The notes: a model not told the origin generated them from the sequence alone. A stretch of 64,000 bases of DNA from Bacteroides oleiciplenus YIT 12058 (GCF_000315485.1 NZ_JH992940.1:665574-729573); one strand, 5' to 3'. Shown: positions 20,095 through 28,317, numbered from the stretch's first letter. Numbers and translations: made by a program.

Positions 20095-20979
20095 CTATGT
20101 CTCAGGCTGGATAGCCTGAATGATTTTTCTGTATTTCGAGGGAGTCATGCCTGTGTAATGACGGAAAAACCGACTGAACGTTGGCAGGTCGGGAAAATTG
20201 AGGCGGTCTGCGATTGTTTTCAAATCCATCGATGGTTCGCGCAGCAAGGCTTTGATCTCAATGATTGTGTAGCGAACAATCCAGTCATGGGCTGAATGAC
20301 CGCTGATACTTCGAACCAGATTTGTCAGGTATTTTGGAGTAATATTCAATCTTTCCGCATAATAGCCGATTTCTTTGTTGGGAGAATGTTCGTCGATAAT
20401 CATGCGCAGAAATTTAAATGCAAGCTCCTCTTTGCGTGTATACTGGGTATTTTTCCCGGCAGGGTCATTGGCATAGCCAATGTAAACGTCCCAGTAAAAC
20501 ACTCGCAAAAGTTGCATAATCGACTCTTTTCTGTAATTGAGGGGCACATGCTTTTGACGGTAATCTAAAAGGTTGCAAAAGTATTGAAAACGTGCAATAT
20601 AGCTTTCATTCGGCTTGGTAACGACTTTCTTGCGCATAAAAAAGAAGAAACCCGAACGAAGCACCCACAGGGAACTCAGCGTATCAGAGAACATTTCTTG
20701 CGAAACACGGAAGAATGTCATACGAAAATCGGGACTTACAGCCCGGATGGATACGAGTTGCCATGGAAACAGGATGAGAATACCTCCGGGTACGAGTTCG
20801 GACGGGGTATCGGCCACTTGGACGATAGCACTTCCCGCCGTGCATACGCCTCCGATTCCTTCCTTCAGGTAATCAGGCTGCTCCGATATGGGGAAATTGT
20901 CCATATTTGTGTAAACTCCGAACTCCCAATTTTCTTTGGGCTCGTTTGATTGTGTGTTTTGTTTTATATTTTGATTCAT
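20095..20979 (-). CDS. AraC-family regulator paired with hybrid kinase
   Basis: A 294-aa regulator: an N-terminal cupin-like half (GGVCTAGSAIVQVADTPSEL, GGILILFPWQLVSI) and a C-terminal AraC double HTH (RLNITPKYLTNLVRSISG, LKTIADRLNFPDLPTFSRFF, TGMTPSKYRK). The ATG at 20979 is chosen; upstream in-frame codons are AT-rich leader. Being co-transcribed with the kinase, it may work in the same response, though AraC proteins are not normally phosphorylated. Confidence 0.9.
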   Translation of the reverse strand: MNQNIKQNTQSNEPKENWEFGVYTNMDNFPISEQPDYLKEGIGGVCTAGSAIVQVADTPSELVPGGILILFPWQLVSIRAVSPDFRMTFFRVSQEMFSDTLSSLWVLRSGFFFFMRKKVVTKPNESYIARFQYFCNLLDYRQKHVPLNYRKESIMQLLRVFYWDVYIGYANDPAGKNTQYTRKEELAFKFLRMIIDEHSPNKEIGYYAERLNITPKYLTNLVRSISGHSAHDWIVRYTIIEIKALLREPSMDLKTIADRLNFPDLPTFSRFFRHYTGMTPSKYRKIIQAIQPET

Positions 20980-21656
20980 TTTAAATACTTGATTTTGCAA
21001 AGATAGGTATTCCAAACTCAGGAAATATGACGATTTTACACCAATTATTAGCAATAATGTCCTGAACTTGAACTTTTATGATTGCAGATATACTATAATT
21101 GAAGGGAATTACGATGTAACTGCTCCCATGTTCAATTTAATAGGAAAATGAAAAGGACTTCACTTCGGGCGGTAAGGAGATAGAAAGATGTAATATTCGT
21201 TCGTACTCAATTGCCCGATCATCGGGCAGTCGATACGGCCATCGACGGATGTCAGCATATGACTGATAATGTAAAGTTTCAACCTATGCAATTAGCTCTC
21301 CCACCCTTCAGAAATGAGGGAGAATTCGAATAGCGGTATATTTTATTCAGAAAACAATCAATAAGAAAGCCGGAGTATAAACTCCGGCTTATAAAACTGT
21401 TAATGACTAATTTGAAAGCAAAATCACAACTATACCCACAATTGTCGAATGTGTTGAAATCTGTCAAAGATACTAATTTGAAAACAAGTCAAAAATATGT
21501 TCACAGTCCATTTCATGGTAAAATAAAAGGAGGGATACTTCAATTAAGATGCCACAATGTTTGATTGCCCAAAGATATACATAATAAGATAATAAACAAC
21601 TTATAATATGACAAATTATAAAAAAATCCAACCAAAGGTGCTAAAATGGAAAGCTA
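20980..21656. other. Intergenic region, likely junction between chromosome and mobile element
   Basis: About 680 bases without a convincing gene. It holds a short inverted repeat TGCCCGAT/ATCGGGCA (21212-21228, one-base centre) and a terminator-like hairpin described separately. To the left are chromosome-style genes; to the right begins a run of element-style genes, so an attachment site may be here, but I see no matching direct repeat in the window. Confidence 0.4.
21367..21390. terminator. Perfect hairpin AAGCCGGAGT/ACTCCGGCTT
   Basis: A perfect 10-bp stem with a 4-nt loop. On the minus strand it is followed by TTCTTATT, so it probably terminates transcription of the small gene at 21657-22019. 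Confidence 0.7.
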
Positions 21657-22019
21657 TCAGAGTTTACGCCCTAAAAGTGCAGATAAAGTAAACATACGTC
21701 TATTGTAGTTAAGCAGCTGTCCGGTATCGATAGCGGTCTTTGTGTATGGCGTGGTTTCATCATTATAAAAGAATAAATCGACGATATCGCCGGACTTCTT
21801 TACTTCCTGCGCCAAACTAAGAGGTATATCCTCTATATCATACGGCTCAACCGGCAGGGCGTCGATGCTGCCGTCCTCACTCTTTCCTAAAAGGTTATAC
21901 TTCCGGTTAAAAAGAGCGATAGCCCTCTTTTTGAAGTCGATGCGGATGCCATAGGGCCTGTTTACCTGAAAGTCCCGGATGGCTTTGATGCGGATTTGTT
22001 CAATCTGTTTCTTTTCCAT
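21657..22019 (-). CDS. Hypothetical 120-aa protein
   Basis: A soluble protein with a basic N-terminal third (KKQIEQIRIKAIRDFQVNRP) and an acidic middle (DIEDIPLSLAQEVKKSGDIV). No family recognised. It is the first gene right of the probable junction and is followed by a good terminator. A YNRRMFTLSALLGRKL tail is basic. No function is proposed. Confidence 0.65.
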   Translation of the reverse strand: MEKKQIEQIRIKAIRDFQVNRPYGIRIDFKKRAIALFNRKYNLLGKSEDGSIDALPVEPYDIEDIPLSLAQEVKKSGDIVDLFFYNDETTPYTKTAIDTGQLLNYNRRMFTLSALLGRKL

Positions 22020-22432
22020 GATTTAGTTCTCAAAAAACAGGTTCAAAGATAACCAATTTATTTCTGATTTGGCAAACTCCAGGGCATCATTAAACTGCAA
22101 TCCAAGAATAAGGGAAAAAAACTTTGTCAATTTCTTTGCTGTTCCCACAGGAATCCATAACTTTGTTGGCTGAAAAGCCGAGGAGAAATACGGCTTTATT
22201 GAAACGCTTTTGCAGACAAGAAAACGACCAATTTTTATTTAATGCAAAAAGAACAAAGTTCCAATAAATCAGTTTCATGCGAACGATATAACGTCGGGCG
22301 TGTGAACGTATTTATTGAACTTTGTGGGTATTTGGTCGTACCTCTTGTCTGAATAAATATGAACTCAGCGCCCGATTTTTTTTATCAGGTATAAAATCAA
22401 GATACGGGCGTATCATAAAAAAATAAAGAAGT
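22020..22432. other. Intergenic region with a possible tiny ORF
   Basis: About 410 AT-rich bases. One plus-strand frame, 22242-22352, could code for 36 residues beginning MQKEQSSNKSVSCERY, but support is weak. No promoter box, repeat or terminator stands out. Confidence 0.3.
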
Positions 22433-22612
22433 ATGAAGACGCCAGACAAAGCAACGCCAAGCCGCATGATCGCAAAGGCATATAATCTGTATAACCACAT
22501 AAGTTCTACAGAATCTATTGCCGCACGGGCCTGTGCATTCAAAAAGAATGACTCCCCCACCCCAGAGATTCCTCCAGTCAGCGACACCTATTACTCCAAA
22601 CCTTTTCGGTAG
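22433..22612 (+). CDS. Small 59-aa hypothetical protein
   Basis: A short plus-strand frame with protein-like composition (MKTPDKATPSRMIAKAYNLY at the N-terminus, a proline-rich tail SPTPEIPPVSD). An AAAGAAG ribosome-binding-like run precedes the ATG. It ends 83 bases before the regulator at 22696 on the same strand and could share its transcript. No relative recognised. Confidence 0.45.
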   Translation: MKTPDKATPSRMIAKAYNLYNHISSTESIAARACAFKKNDSPTPEIPPVSDTYYSKPFR

Positions 22613-22695
22613 CACCCTCAACCCAACAAGCAAACTGATTATCTTTATTTTCTTTTATTACCCACATTATCAACCTAACTTTACACACATAAACT

Positions 22696-23487
22696 ATGGC
22701 AAATTGGATGACAATACAAAAAATGGCAGAGAAGTACGGCATTAACGAATCCACACTTCGGGGATGGGCAAACTTAGGATACGTTGTATCTTCAAGAATC
22801 AATAACGACATAATGATTGATGACGATAGCCTGCAACGCTACCTGGACGCCCACAAGAACAAAGGGCTGAGTGAAGGATATCTGGATAAGATTATCAAGG
22901 AGAAGGTGCTGGAGCGTGAAGTGCTTCTCAGCCGCTTTGAAGATGAGTTGTTTTTGCTGAAAACCCAGGTGATGCACCAACAACTGTTCAGCATCCTTAT
23001 TCAGGAACTCGGCGAATTGATTACAGATGACCACTTGCGGGAAATATTCCTTGCCATCTCACGGGGCGAGCCCATTTCGCGGGTAGCGGTCCGCCACCAG
23101 ATGACGTATGCGCAAACAGTGGCAACCTATAGCAACATCCTTGGGAAGTTGGGCGAGAATTCAGGCAGAATTGCTACGTACCGCCTTCAGGTGATGAATG
23201 CCTTGTTTGGCAAATATGGCGTTGAGAATCCTTTGGATATCCCGCTGAAACTAATTATAGAATTCCATGCTCAAAATGTACTGTTGACAGAAGAGGAAAT
23301 CAAAACCATAGGTGACCTTCTGAAATTTACCTCCCAGAACGGGTGGTCAAGCCTGAAACGTATCAAAGGTATGGGGCGGATTACTTACGATAATTTGGTG
23401 AAGACACTGTACAATGCCAATTTCATCGTCATAGGCGAAGATAAAAGCATCGTATTGGCCCCCGAAATAGCCGCCCTCGTGATGTAG
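22696..23487 (+). CDS. Regulator with excisionase-type HTH and RNA-polymerase alpha-CTD-like domain
   Basis: A 263-aa protein of unusual composition. Residues 4-55 look like a MerR/excisionase-type winged HTH (TIQKMAEKYGINESTLRGWA). A charged helical linker follows (60-95). Around 125-155 is a sigma-region-4-like HTH (ISRVAVRHQMTYAQTVATYS). The C-terminal 65 residues match the alpha-CTD pattern (IKTIGDLLKFT, LKRIKGMGRITYDNL). I infer a transcription factor that touches both DNA and RNA polymerase, possibly the element's main activator. TAACTTTA at 22676-22683 is a near-match to the -7 box. A shared terminator separates it from the convergent HU-like gene. Confidence 0.75.
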   Translation: MANWMTIQKMAEKYGINESTLRGWANLGYVVSSRINNDIMIDDDSLQRYLDAHKNKGLSEGYLDKIIKEKVLEREVLLSRFEDELFLLKTQVMHQQLFSILIQELGELITDDHLREIFLAISRGEPISRVAVRHQMTYAQTVATYSNILGKLGENSGRIATYRLQVMNALFGKYGVENPLDIPLKLIIEFHAQNVLLTEEEIKTIGDLLKFTSQNGWSSLKRIKGMGRITYDNLVKTLYNANFIVIGEDKSIVLAPEIAALVM

Positions 23488-23519
23488 AAAAAGCGCCCCT
23501 CACCGGATGGGGACGCTTT
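23488..23519. terminator. Bidirectional terminator between convergent genes
   Basis: AAAGCG-CCCC pairs with GGGG-A-CGCTTT (one bulged A), flanked by A and T runs. It sits between the stop codons of the regulator and of the HU-like gene. Confidence 0.75.
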
Positions 23520-23575
23520 CTGCATGTTCACGAATACACTCCGGATGCGCAGGGCAAGGGAATGTTGAGCAGGGG

Positions 23576-24073
23576 TTAGACTGAAGGGTCTTCGCCTTCG
23601 CCCTCATTGCCGCTGCCGCCGCCTGCCGGGATACCTTTGGCCTTGCGGTAGTCGGTCAGTGAAGCGTAGTTTACACCATCTTCCAGCACGCCGCCGTTCT
23701 GGAATTTCAACTGCCGGACAACGCCGTCTCTCAACTCCTTGCTTGGGGTAAATATAACGCGCGGCTCCTTAATCATGGTCGCGGCATTAAAATCATTGAT
23801 ATTTTCCACTCCCTCGCTTTTGAAGGTGACGCGCAGCGTACCCAGGTTGCCCACTTTCACCGTATGACCTTGCAAAAGCTGCTGGACGGCATACTTACCA
23901 AGCAAATCGATAGCAGCCTCCATTTCGATAGGGGCTGTGGTGGTGTTCTCTGTAGCAGCGCGGGTCATTGCTTTGATATCCTGTGACTCCCGGCTTTGGG
24001 GGACTGCATACCATTTCTTCGCTTCATCCGGCTTCATCGGATTTCTTTTCAGTACTAAATTGTAATCTTGCAT
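23576..24073 (-). CDS. HU/IHF-like DNA-binding protein with glycine/acid tail
   Basis: A 165-aa Bacteroides-type HU-like protein. The HU core shows as a helical region (35-70, IEMEAAIDLLGKYAVQQLLQ) and the beta-arm start VKVGNLGTLRVTF, then VIFTPSKELRDGV. It is longer than classical HU (about 90 aa), with a Gly/Glu-rich disordered tail (GGGSGNEGEGEDPSV). The ATG at 24073 is the natural start; 25 extra upstream codons would run through a basic non-HU stretch towards the repeat array. The array of 23-bp palindromes starts 48 bases upstream, so the protein and array may be functionally linked. Confidence 0.85.
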   Translation of the reverse strand: MQDYNLVLKRNPMKPDEAKKWYAVPQSRESQDIKAMTRAATENTTTAPIEMEAAIDLLGKYAVQQLLQGHTVKVGNLGTLRVTFKSEGVENINDFNAATMIKEPRVIFTPSKELRDGVVRQLKFQNGGVLEDGVNYASLTDYRKAKGIPAGGGSGNEGEGEDPSV

Positions 24074-24120
24074 AAATACGTTTTTTAGATTGTTGATAAT
24101 ATTCTTACGGGATTTAGGGG

Positions 24121-24289
24121 CACCCGCCCGTCTCGCCCGGTGTCTCACACCTGTGTCATCCAGTGCCTCGCATATGTGTCACCCGGTGTCTCGCATATGC
24201 AAGGCGGGGTGTCTCGCACCTGCGACACTTGACCTGACACGCCTGTGCCTCCCGGTGTGAGGCAGGTGTGAGGCCGGGTGTGACTCCCC
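24121..24289. repeat. Array A: six 23-bp imperfect palindromic units
   Basis: GC-rich non-coding array in an AT-rich setting. Units start at 24141, 24164, 24187, 24210, 24235 and 24256, spanning exactly 6 x 23 bp (two neighbours are 25 and 21), with partial units on either side. Each has a dyad core such as CTCGCATATGTG, CTCGCATATGCA, CTCACACCTGTG or CTCGCACCTGCG, often joined by CCCGG. The 23-bp period excludes coding constraint. It lies directly upstream of the HU-like gene and is the same kind of array as that at 48209. Confidence 0.85.
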
Positions 24290-24339
24290 ACCGAAAAAGA
24301 ATAGAGAAAACGTATATGAAATGTCTATTTTAATGCTTG

Positions 24340-24608
24340 TTTTTGTCCCGTTCATTAATGGCTTACGGGTGAGTAATGCCAGAGAATGGCTTAATTAGAG
24401 CATTATTGAAACAGGGTTATGATACCAAATCTCGCAAATTTGTGAATCCATATAGACCTAAATCAAGAATGTTCGCTTTTTTGTTATATCCCTGCCTACA
24501 GGCACAATATAACGGAAAACGCGGGCATAGACTGATTTATCTACGTGGAAGGGTTAGCGAGAACCTGGTATCTAGGTAAGGAAGTCTATTGACCCGCGTC
24601 CCCCTTTT
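24340..24608 (+). other. Structured intergenic region, possible RNA or origin
   Basis: Nested inverted repeats with no convincing gene. GCGGG (24521) and ATAGACT (24527) pair with AGTCTAT (24583) and CCCGC (24593), enclosing about 50 bases with smaller stems. Just before it, GTTATAT..TGCC pairs with GGCA..ATATAAC (24483-24513). CCCCCTTTT follows at 24601. It could be a structured RNA or an origin (oriT or single-strand origin). A 67-codon frame inside is not protein-like. From 24609 to the next gene I see nothing. Confidence 0.45.
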
Positions 24609-24783
24609 CAGCAGTCTGATATTAATTCTGCATGACAATAAAGATATGTTTTGAATATAGTACGTGCGGACATTTCAATGTCGGCGAACTGTATTTCCCG
24701 GGCTGCCTTGTTTGTGAAAATGGGGCAGTCCACCCGGAACAAAGGTGACTAAAATGCACCTAATCTGTTAAGTATGTACCGTT

Positions 24784-25800
24784 TTATTCCTCAGGGGAAA
24801 GGCGGTCCTTTTTTTGCACCTCCCGGGCAAACTGCTTCCCTTTCTTCGTAGTCATGTACACCAGTCCGCCCCCCTCCTGCTCGTAATCGACGTACCCCAT
24901 GCGTTCAGCTTCTTTCAGGTAGAGTTCAATGCCGAAGATGCTGATATTCTTCAGCCACTCGTTCTTCTCTTTCAGCGTTTCGGAACTGGAACGTTCGTTG
25001 GCACAGACTGAAAGTGTAATCTTCTCGGCACCTTCTACCAGGGCGCTTTTGCGCGGAAAACGGGGCTTGTCCGGAGGTAGTTTCTCTATGATTTGAATTT
25101 CTGCCTGCATCTCCTGCGCTGGTGTTGCAACAGATGCTTCGATGGGGGTCTGTGCCGGTTTAATGGGCTGCGGGGGGCTTTCCAGCATCTTGATTCCGTG
25201 TGTGTCCATCAGTTCGAGTAGATTGGGTTGGTCGAAGAAGGCAGAGATGCCGTATATCAGTTGTTGCAGTTTGTCTTTCAAGTCGTTGAAGAACTGTTCC
25301 CGTTCTGCCGTCCAGTCGATAACGATGCAATATCTGTCCGGGCTTTTTCTAAAAGAATGCCCCGGCGTGCCATCTGCCATGATGCAGAAATACTCTGTAT
25401 GCTGGGCGGTCACTTCAAAAAGAATGTGGAAATCGAAACCGAACATATAGTCGGCACCACCCGAAGGATGGTCGAAATGGGCACTAACACCGGGCTTTAT
25501 CCCGCAATAGCCATTGTACTCTCCGTCCATTCTGTTCATTATCATCTCTGCGGAACCATAGAGATGGTAGGCTATTATTTTACGCCTGGAGGCTACCTTA
25601 TCATGATACTCCGTCAGGCTACAGAGGAGATGAGTTTTCATATCTCCTTCATTGTTGTATCTCCGCCGTCCGAATTCCGTGAGAACGGACACCTCTTCGG
25701 GGAGGTTCTTGTAGTAGAAGCCGGTCTTTTGGGTGTACCAGATTTCGACCTCTACATACTGGCCTTTGATGCGGAAATTGTCTTTTCCAATTTTTGGCAT
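24784..25800 (-). CDS. Hypothetical 338-aa protein, possible C-terminal winged helix
   Basis: A soluble protein in two parts. The N-terminal 220 residues are a mixed alpha/beta region rich in aromatics (VEVEIWYTQKTGFYY, FGFDFHILFEVTAQHTEYFC). After a proline-rich linker (PPQPIKPAQTPIE), the last 90 residues look like a winged helix (IELYLKEAERMGYVDYEQEG, VYMTTKKGKQFAREV). The ATG at 25800 is preferred; the frame upstream runs through the next small gene on another frame. Family unknown. Confidence 0.75.
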   Translation of the reverse strand: MPKIGKDNFRIKGQYVEVEIWYTQKTGFYYKNLPEEVSVLTEFGRRRYNNEGDMKTHLLCSLTEYHDKVASRRKIIAYHLYGSAEMIMNRMDGEYNGYCGIKPGVSAHFDHPSGGADYMFGFDFHILFEVTAQHTEYFCIMADGTPGHSFRKSPDRYCIVIDWTAEREQFFNDLKDKLQQLIYGISAFFDQPNLLELMDTHGIKMLESPPQPIKPAQTPIEASVATPAQEMQAEIQIIEKLPPDKPRFPRKSALVEGAEKITLSVCANERSSSETLKEKNEWLKNISIFGIELYLKEAERMGYVDYEQEGGGLVYMTTKKGKQFAREVQKKDRLSPEE

Positions 25801-25820
25801 AACTTCGGTTTTAAATTTAT

Positions 25821-25994
25821 TTACTCTTGAATGGGGTGATCGTTCACATAGTCGCAAAGCCATTCGATGGCGGCTTTCACTCCTTGTTCGTAGCTCATTC
25901 CGGGAAAGTTGGCATGCCCCGTCTCTTCCGATTCGGAGCACTGGTTCAACAGTTCGTCTATTTCCTCAGAAGTTCTCACAATTCTGTAACTCAT
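25821..25994 (-). CDS. Small 57-aa hypothetical protein
   Basis: A compact acidic protein (MSYRIVRTSEEIDELLNQC at the N-terminus, then GMSYEQGVKAAIEWLCDYV) lying 20 bases before one gene and 6 bases after another, all on the minus strand. The tight spacing and sensible composition support a real gene. Function unknown; the size and charge would fit an adaptor or inhibitor. Confidence 0.65.
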   Translation of the reverse strand: MSYRIVRTSEEIDELLNQCSESEETGHANFPGMSYEQGVKAAIEWLCDYVNDHPIQE

Positions 25995-26000
25995 AGCCGT

Positions 26001-26621
26001 TTATTTGTCTTTGATACCATTAAGATGATTAATAATTTTAGTAAGTTCGAGCACCATCTCACCCTCTTTGTTGAGAGTGGCGGCAAACAGTGCATTGTTG
26101 AGCCCTTTGATAGTAAATATCAGCTTCTCCTGCTCTAAAAGTTCCTGAGAACTATCGATAGTCATAGTTCCTGCCTTCCACCGTTCAAGCTCCTCTTTCA
26201 TCCCGTTGTACTTCGTTTCCAGATCACGGAGTGCTTTGTCGCGCACTTCAAGCTTACGCTCAAGGTCTTTGATAATCTTCTTCTGCGATACTTTCTTGGC
26301 AGCTTCCTGATACTCCATCGGACTTGGCGGAATATAGACGTCAGGACGGACGTCGGGTGCTTCAATGCCGGTTTTCTTCTGGTTTTCCCTTGCTATATCT
26401 TCTTTCAGCTCATTCAGGAATCTTTTGGACGTCGGGCCGGGTTTCCGACGATCCACCACTGTCAGGTCTATCCGTTTCACTGGCAACGTTTCTCCTTCGA
26501 ATGTGTTGACAACGGCATAGTCTACATTCTCAATTCTCGTGAAGTCTTTAATCACCCCGCCATTCATTAATCCTCTGTCGTCGTAGAACTTTACGACTTT
26601 TCCTACCTTAGCTTGATTCAT
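26001..26621 (-). CDS. Hypothetical protein with beta-barrel head and coiled coil
   Basis: A 206-aa protein. The first 60 residues look like a KOW/SH3-like small barrel (VGKVVKFYDDRGLMNGGVIK, then VVNTFEGETLPVKRIDLTVV). Residues about 95-160 are a strong coiled coil (KKIIKDLERKLEVRDKALRD). Its start overlaps the 3' end of the sigma-factor gene by 14 bases, so the two are translationally linked. It could modulate the sigma factor or the transcription complex; this is inference. Confidence 0.75.
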   Translation of the reverse strand: MNQAKVGKVVKFYDDRGLMNGGVIKDFTRIENVDYAVVNTFEGETLPVKRIDLTVVDRRKPGPTSKRFLNELKEDIARENQKKTGIEAPDVRPDVYIPPSPMEYQEAAKKVSQKKIIKDLERKLEVRDKALRDLETKYNGMKEELERWKAGTMTIDSSQELLEQEKLIFTIKGLNNALFAATLNKEGEMVLELTKIINHLNGIKDK

Positions 26622-27147
26622 AATAATTACATTTTAAGTTCTTAATAATTTTCTTTCTTGCTCCATTTATTTTTGATTTCACTGTACCCAAAGGAAGATT
26701 CATAACTTCTGCAATTTGCTCATAGCCAAAACCATTGACATGCCCCATGAAGACACGGTAATCAATCTGCGACAACGAACGCTTAACCAAATCGGACAAT
26801 TCTTTAAAGATAAAATCCGCATCGGTACTCTGCGAGAACCTACCCTGCCCCGCCAATAAGGCCATCTGTTCATTGTCATAATTATCAATACCAACTCTTT
26901 CATTCCTTCTATAGTTATTTATAAATATATTGGTCATTATAGTAATCAGCCATGAGCGAAAGTTCTTTTCGTTTCCTTCGTAGAAGTAATCCCGCTTATC
27001 CAACACCTTTAGTATGGTTTCGGAAACCAGGTCTTTTCTGTCATCTTCACCCAAAGCAAACTTCCGGGCGAAATTGTCCAGATATTGCCTGTTGGCTATC
27101 AGTTGACTATTAAAGTCGAATTCCATCGTTTCATTTGTTTTTCTCAT
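26608..27147 (-). CDS. ECF-type RNA polymerase sigma factor
   Basis: A 179-aa sigma-70-family protein with region 2 (DRKDLVSETILKVLDKRDYF, FRSWLITIMTNIFINNYRR) and region 4 (FGYEQIAEVMNLPLGTVKSK). Regions 1 and 3 are absent, as in ECF factors. A mobile-element sigma factor would let the element transcribe its own genes as a block. No membrane anti-sigma factor is next to it; the overlapping downstream gene is soluble. Confidence 0.9.
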   Translation of the reverse strand: MRKTNETMEFDFNSQLIANRQYLDNFARKFALGEDDRKDLVSETILKVLDKRDYFYEGNEKNFRSWLITIMTNIFINNYRRNERVGIDNYDNEQMALLAGQGRFSQSTDADFIFKELSDLVKRSLSQIDYRVFMGHVNGFGYEQIAEVMNLPLGTVKSKINGARKKIIKNLKCNYYESS

Positions 27148-27278
27148 TTAGTATCGATACGAATGCCTGTATTTCAGCTATTTGTTCCTAATGCTTCGTG
27201 TAGAATCTGCTTAGGAAAAGGTATAAAAGCTCCCCGTACTGCCTGACAGACAATATCCGCATATCAACTAAAAATGTT

Positions 27279-27704
27279 TCATTTATTCCCGAAATCGGCA
27301 GGAATCTCTCCCCATTCCGTCGTATTCCAATGTCTGACTTCAATAGTATCTACTTCAGAAGACATCGCCTTTAAAAACACTTCGGCACGCTTCAAATCCG
27401 AGTGACGTTTCTGTGAAGCTGTTTTCTTATTATTGACCCACGTTATGGCCGTTATGCTATCAGTATATATAACCTTCGGGCTGTAACCGGTTTCAATAAT
27501 GTACTTTATGGCAGCTACTACTCCCAAGAACTCACTGATATTCACTGTTTGATTACCCAGTTCCTTGTTAAACAGTTCATTCCCTGTTTTCAGATCAATC
27601 CCTCTGTATTGGGATACACCTCTCTTTATGGAATGAGCACCGTCCGTACAGATTCCTGCTGTAGGACGGTGTGGACTTGTTTCATCCAGTAACATAGTAA
27701 CCAT
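27279..27704 (-). CDS. Ribonuclease H-like protein
   Basis: A 141-aa protein with RNase H type I layout. Catalytic acidic residues are all visible: Asp21 (CTDGAHS), Glu58 (NISEFLG), Asp82 (IYTDSITA) and Asp137 (PADFGNK). It should cleave the RNA strand of RNA-DNA hybrids, useful for primer removal or R-loop control during element replication. The start overlaps the preceding gene by 23 bases; ATGs at 27704 and 27695 are both possible. Confidence 0.87.
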   Translation of the reverse strand: MVTMLLDETSPHRPTAGICTDGAHSIKRGVSQYRGIDLKTGNELFNKELGNQTVNISEFLGVVAAIKYIIETGYSPKVIYTDSITAITWVNNKKTASQKRHSDLKRAEVFLKAMSSEVDTIEVRHWNTTEWGEIPADFGNK

Positions 27705-28194
27705 CAGCTTTCATTAAACGCAAGAGCTCTTGAGCGTACTTTATAAATCGGCTAATCACCTCAGCTTTGTTTTCAAGGTCATCCCTTTTGTCAAGCACCT
27801 TCACAACACCATCTATAGTGCGGCTGGACGCCGTCTTTCCATCTATCGGGTCAAAGTAAATCTTCTTATACCCAAATTCGATTTTAATCTGATAAATAGA
27901 CTTAGGAACAACAATTGTTTCAATATCGGCCTCGAATAATGCCTGAACTGCCGATTCAACAATATACCCGTTCTGCTTAAACATCGGCCTCAGTTCAACG
28001 TCATACAATTTGTCTGGGAGGATGTGTCCTTTTAGTTTGGCAGAAAGGACACATATTTTCTTCCTATATCTTGAATCTTCACAGACTCCTTTCAATTTAC
28101 TACTACCTTTTCCTTTCGGTGGTCTCGATACGAATCCAATAATTTCACCAGTCTCTTCCGACACGGTGAATTTGATTCGCGACTTTTCAATCAT
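27682..28194 (-). CDS. Hypothetical 170-aa protein upstream of RNase H
   Basis: A basic N-terminal half (RIKFTVSEETGEIIGFVSRP, then many lysines) and a helical acidic C-terminal half (KAEVISRFIKYAQELLRLMK). No family recognised. Its overlap with the RNase H gene suggests a partner in nucleic-acid handling. It has a near-consensus promoter at 28275-28306. Confidence 0.7.
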   Translation of the reverse strand: MIEKSRIKFTVSEETGEIIGFVSRPPKGKGSSKLKGVCEDSRYRKKICVLSAKLKGHILPDKLYDVELRPMFKQNGYIVESAVQALFEADIETIVVPKSIYQIKIEFGYKKIYFDPIDGKTASSRTIDGVVKVLDKRDDLENKAEVISRFIKYAQELLRLMKADGYYVTG

Positions 28195-28274
28195 GCTATT
28201 TCAAATGTTTTTTCATATCTAATTACATTCAATTAATAATCTGATTTCTTTCATTTTTTTTGTCTACTTTGATG

Positions 28275-28317
28275 CAAAAGTAAGGCGTAGAAAGGTACAG
28301 TCCAAATATTTTTTGGA
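28275..28317 (-). promoter_or_regulatory. Consensus Bacteroides promoter with overlapping inverted repeat
   Basis: On the minus strand, TTTG (28303-28306) and TACTTTTG (28275-28282) match the -33 and -7 consensus with 20 bases between. The -33 box lies inside an inverted repeat TCCAAA/TTTGGA (28301-28317), a candidate operator. It would drive the gene at 27682-28194 and RNase H, with a leader of about 75 bases. Confidence 0.75.

Noticed and set aside
21279..21467. A 62-codon minus-strand frame
   Set aside because: Crosses the terminator hairpin at 21367-21390; composition not protein-like.
24361..24380. Twelve bases (ACGGGTGAGTAA) identical to a 16S rRNA segment
   Set aside because: Too short and surrounded by unrelated sequence; coincidence.
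24376..24579. A 67-codon plus-strand reading frame
   Set aside because: Lies over nested inverted repeats, no protein-like pattern and no ribosome-binding site.
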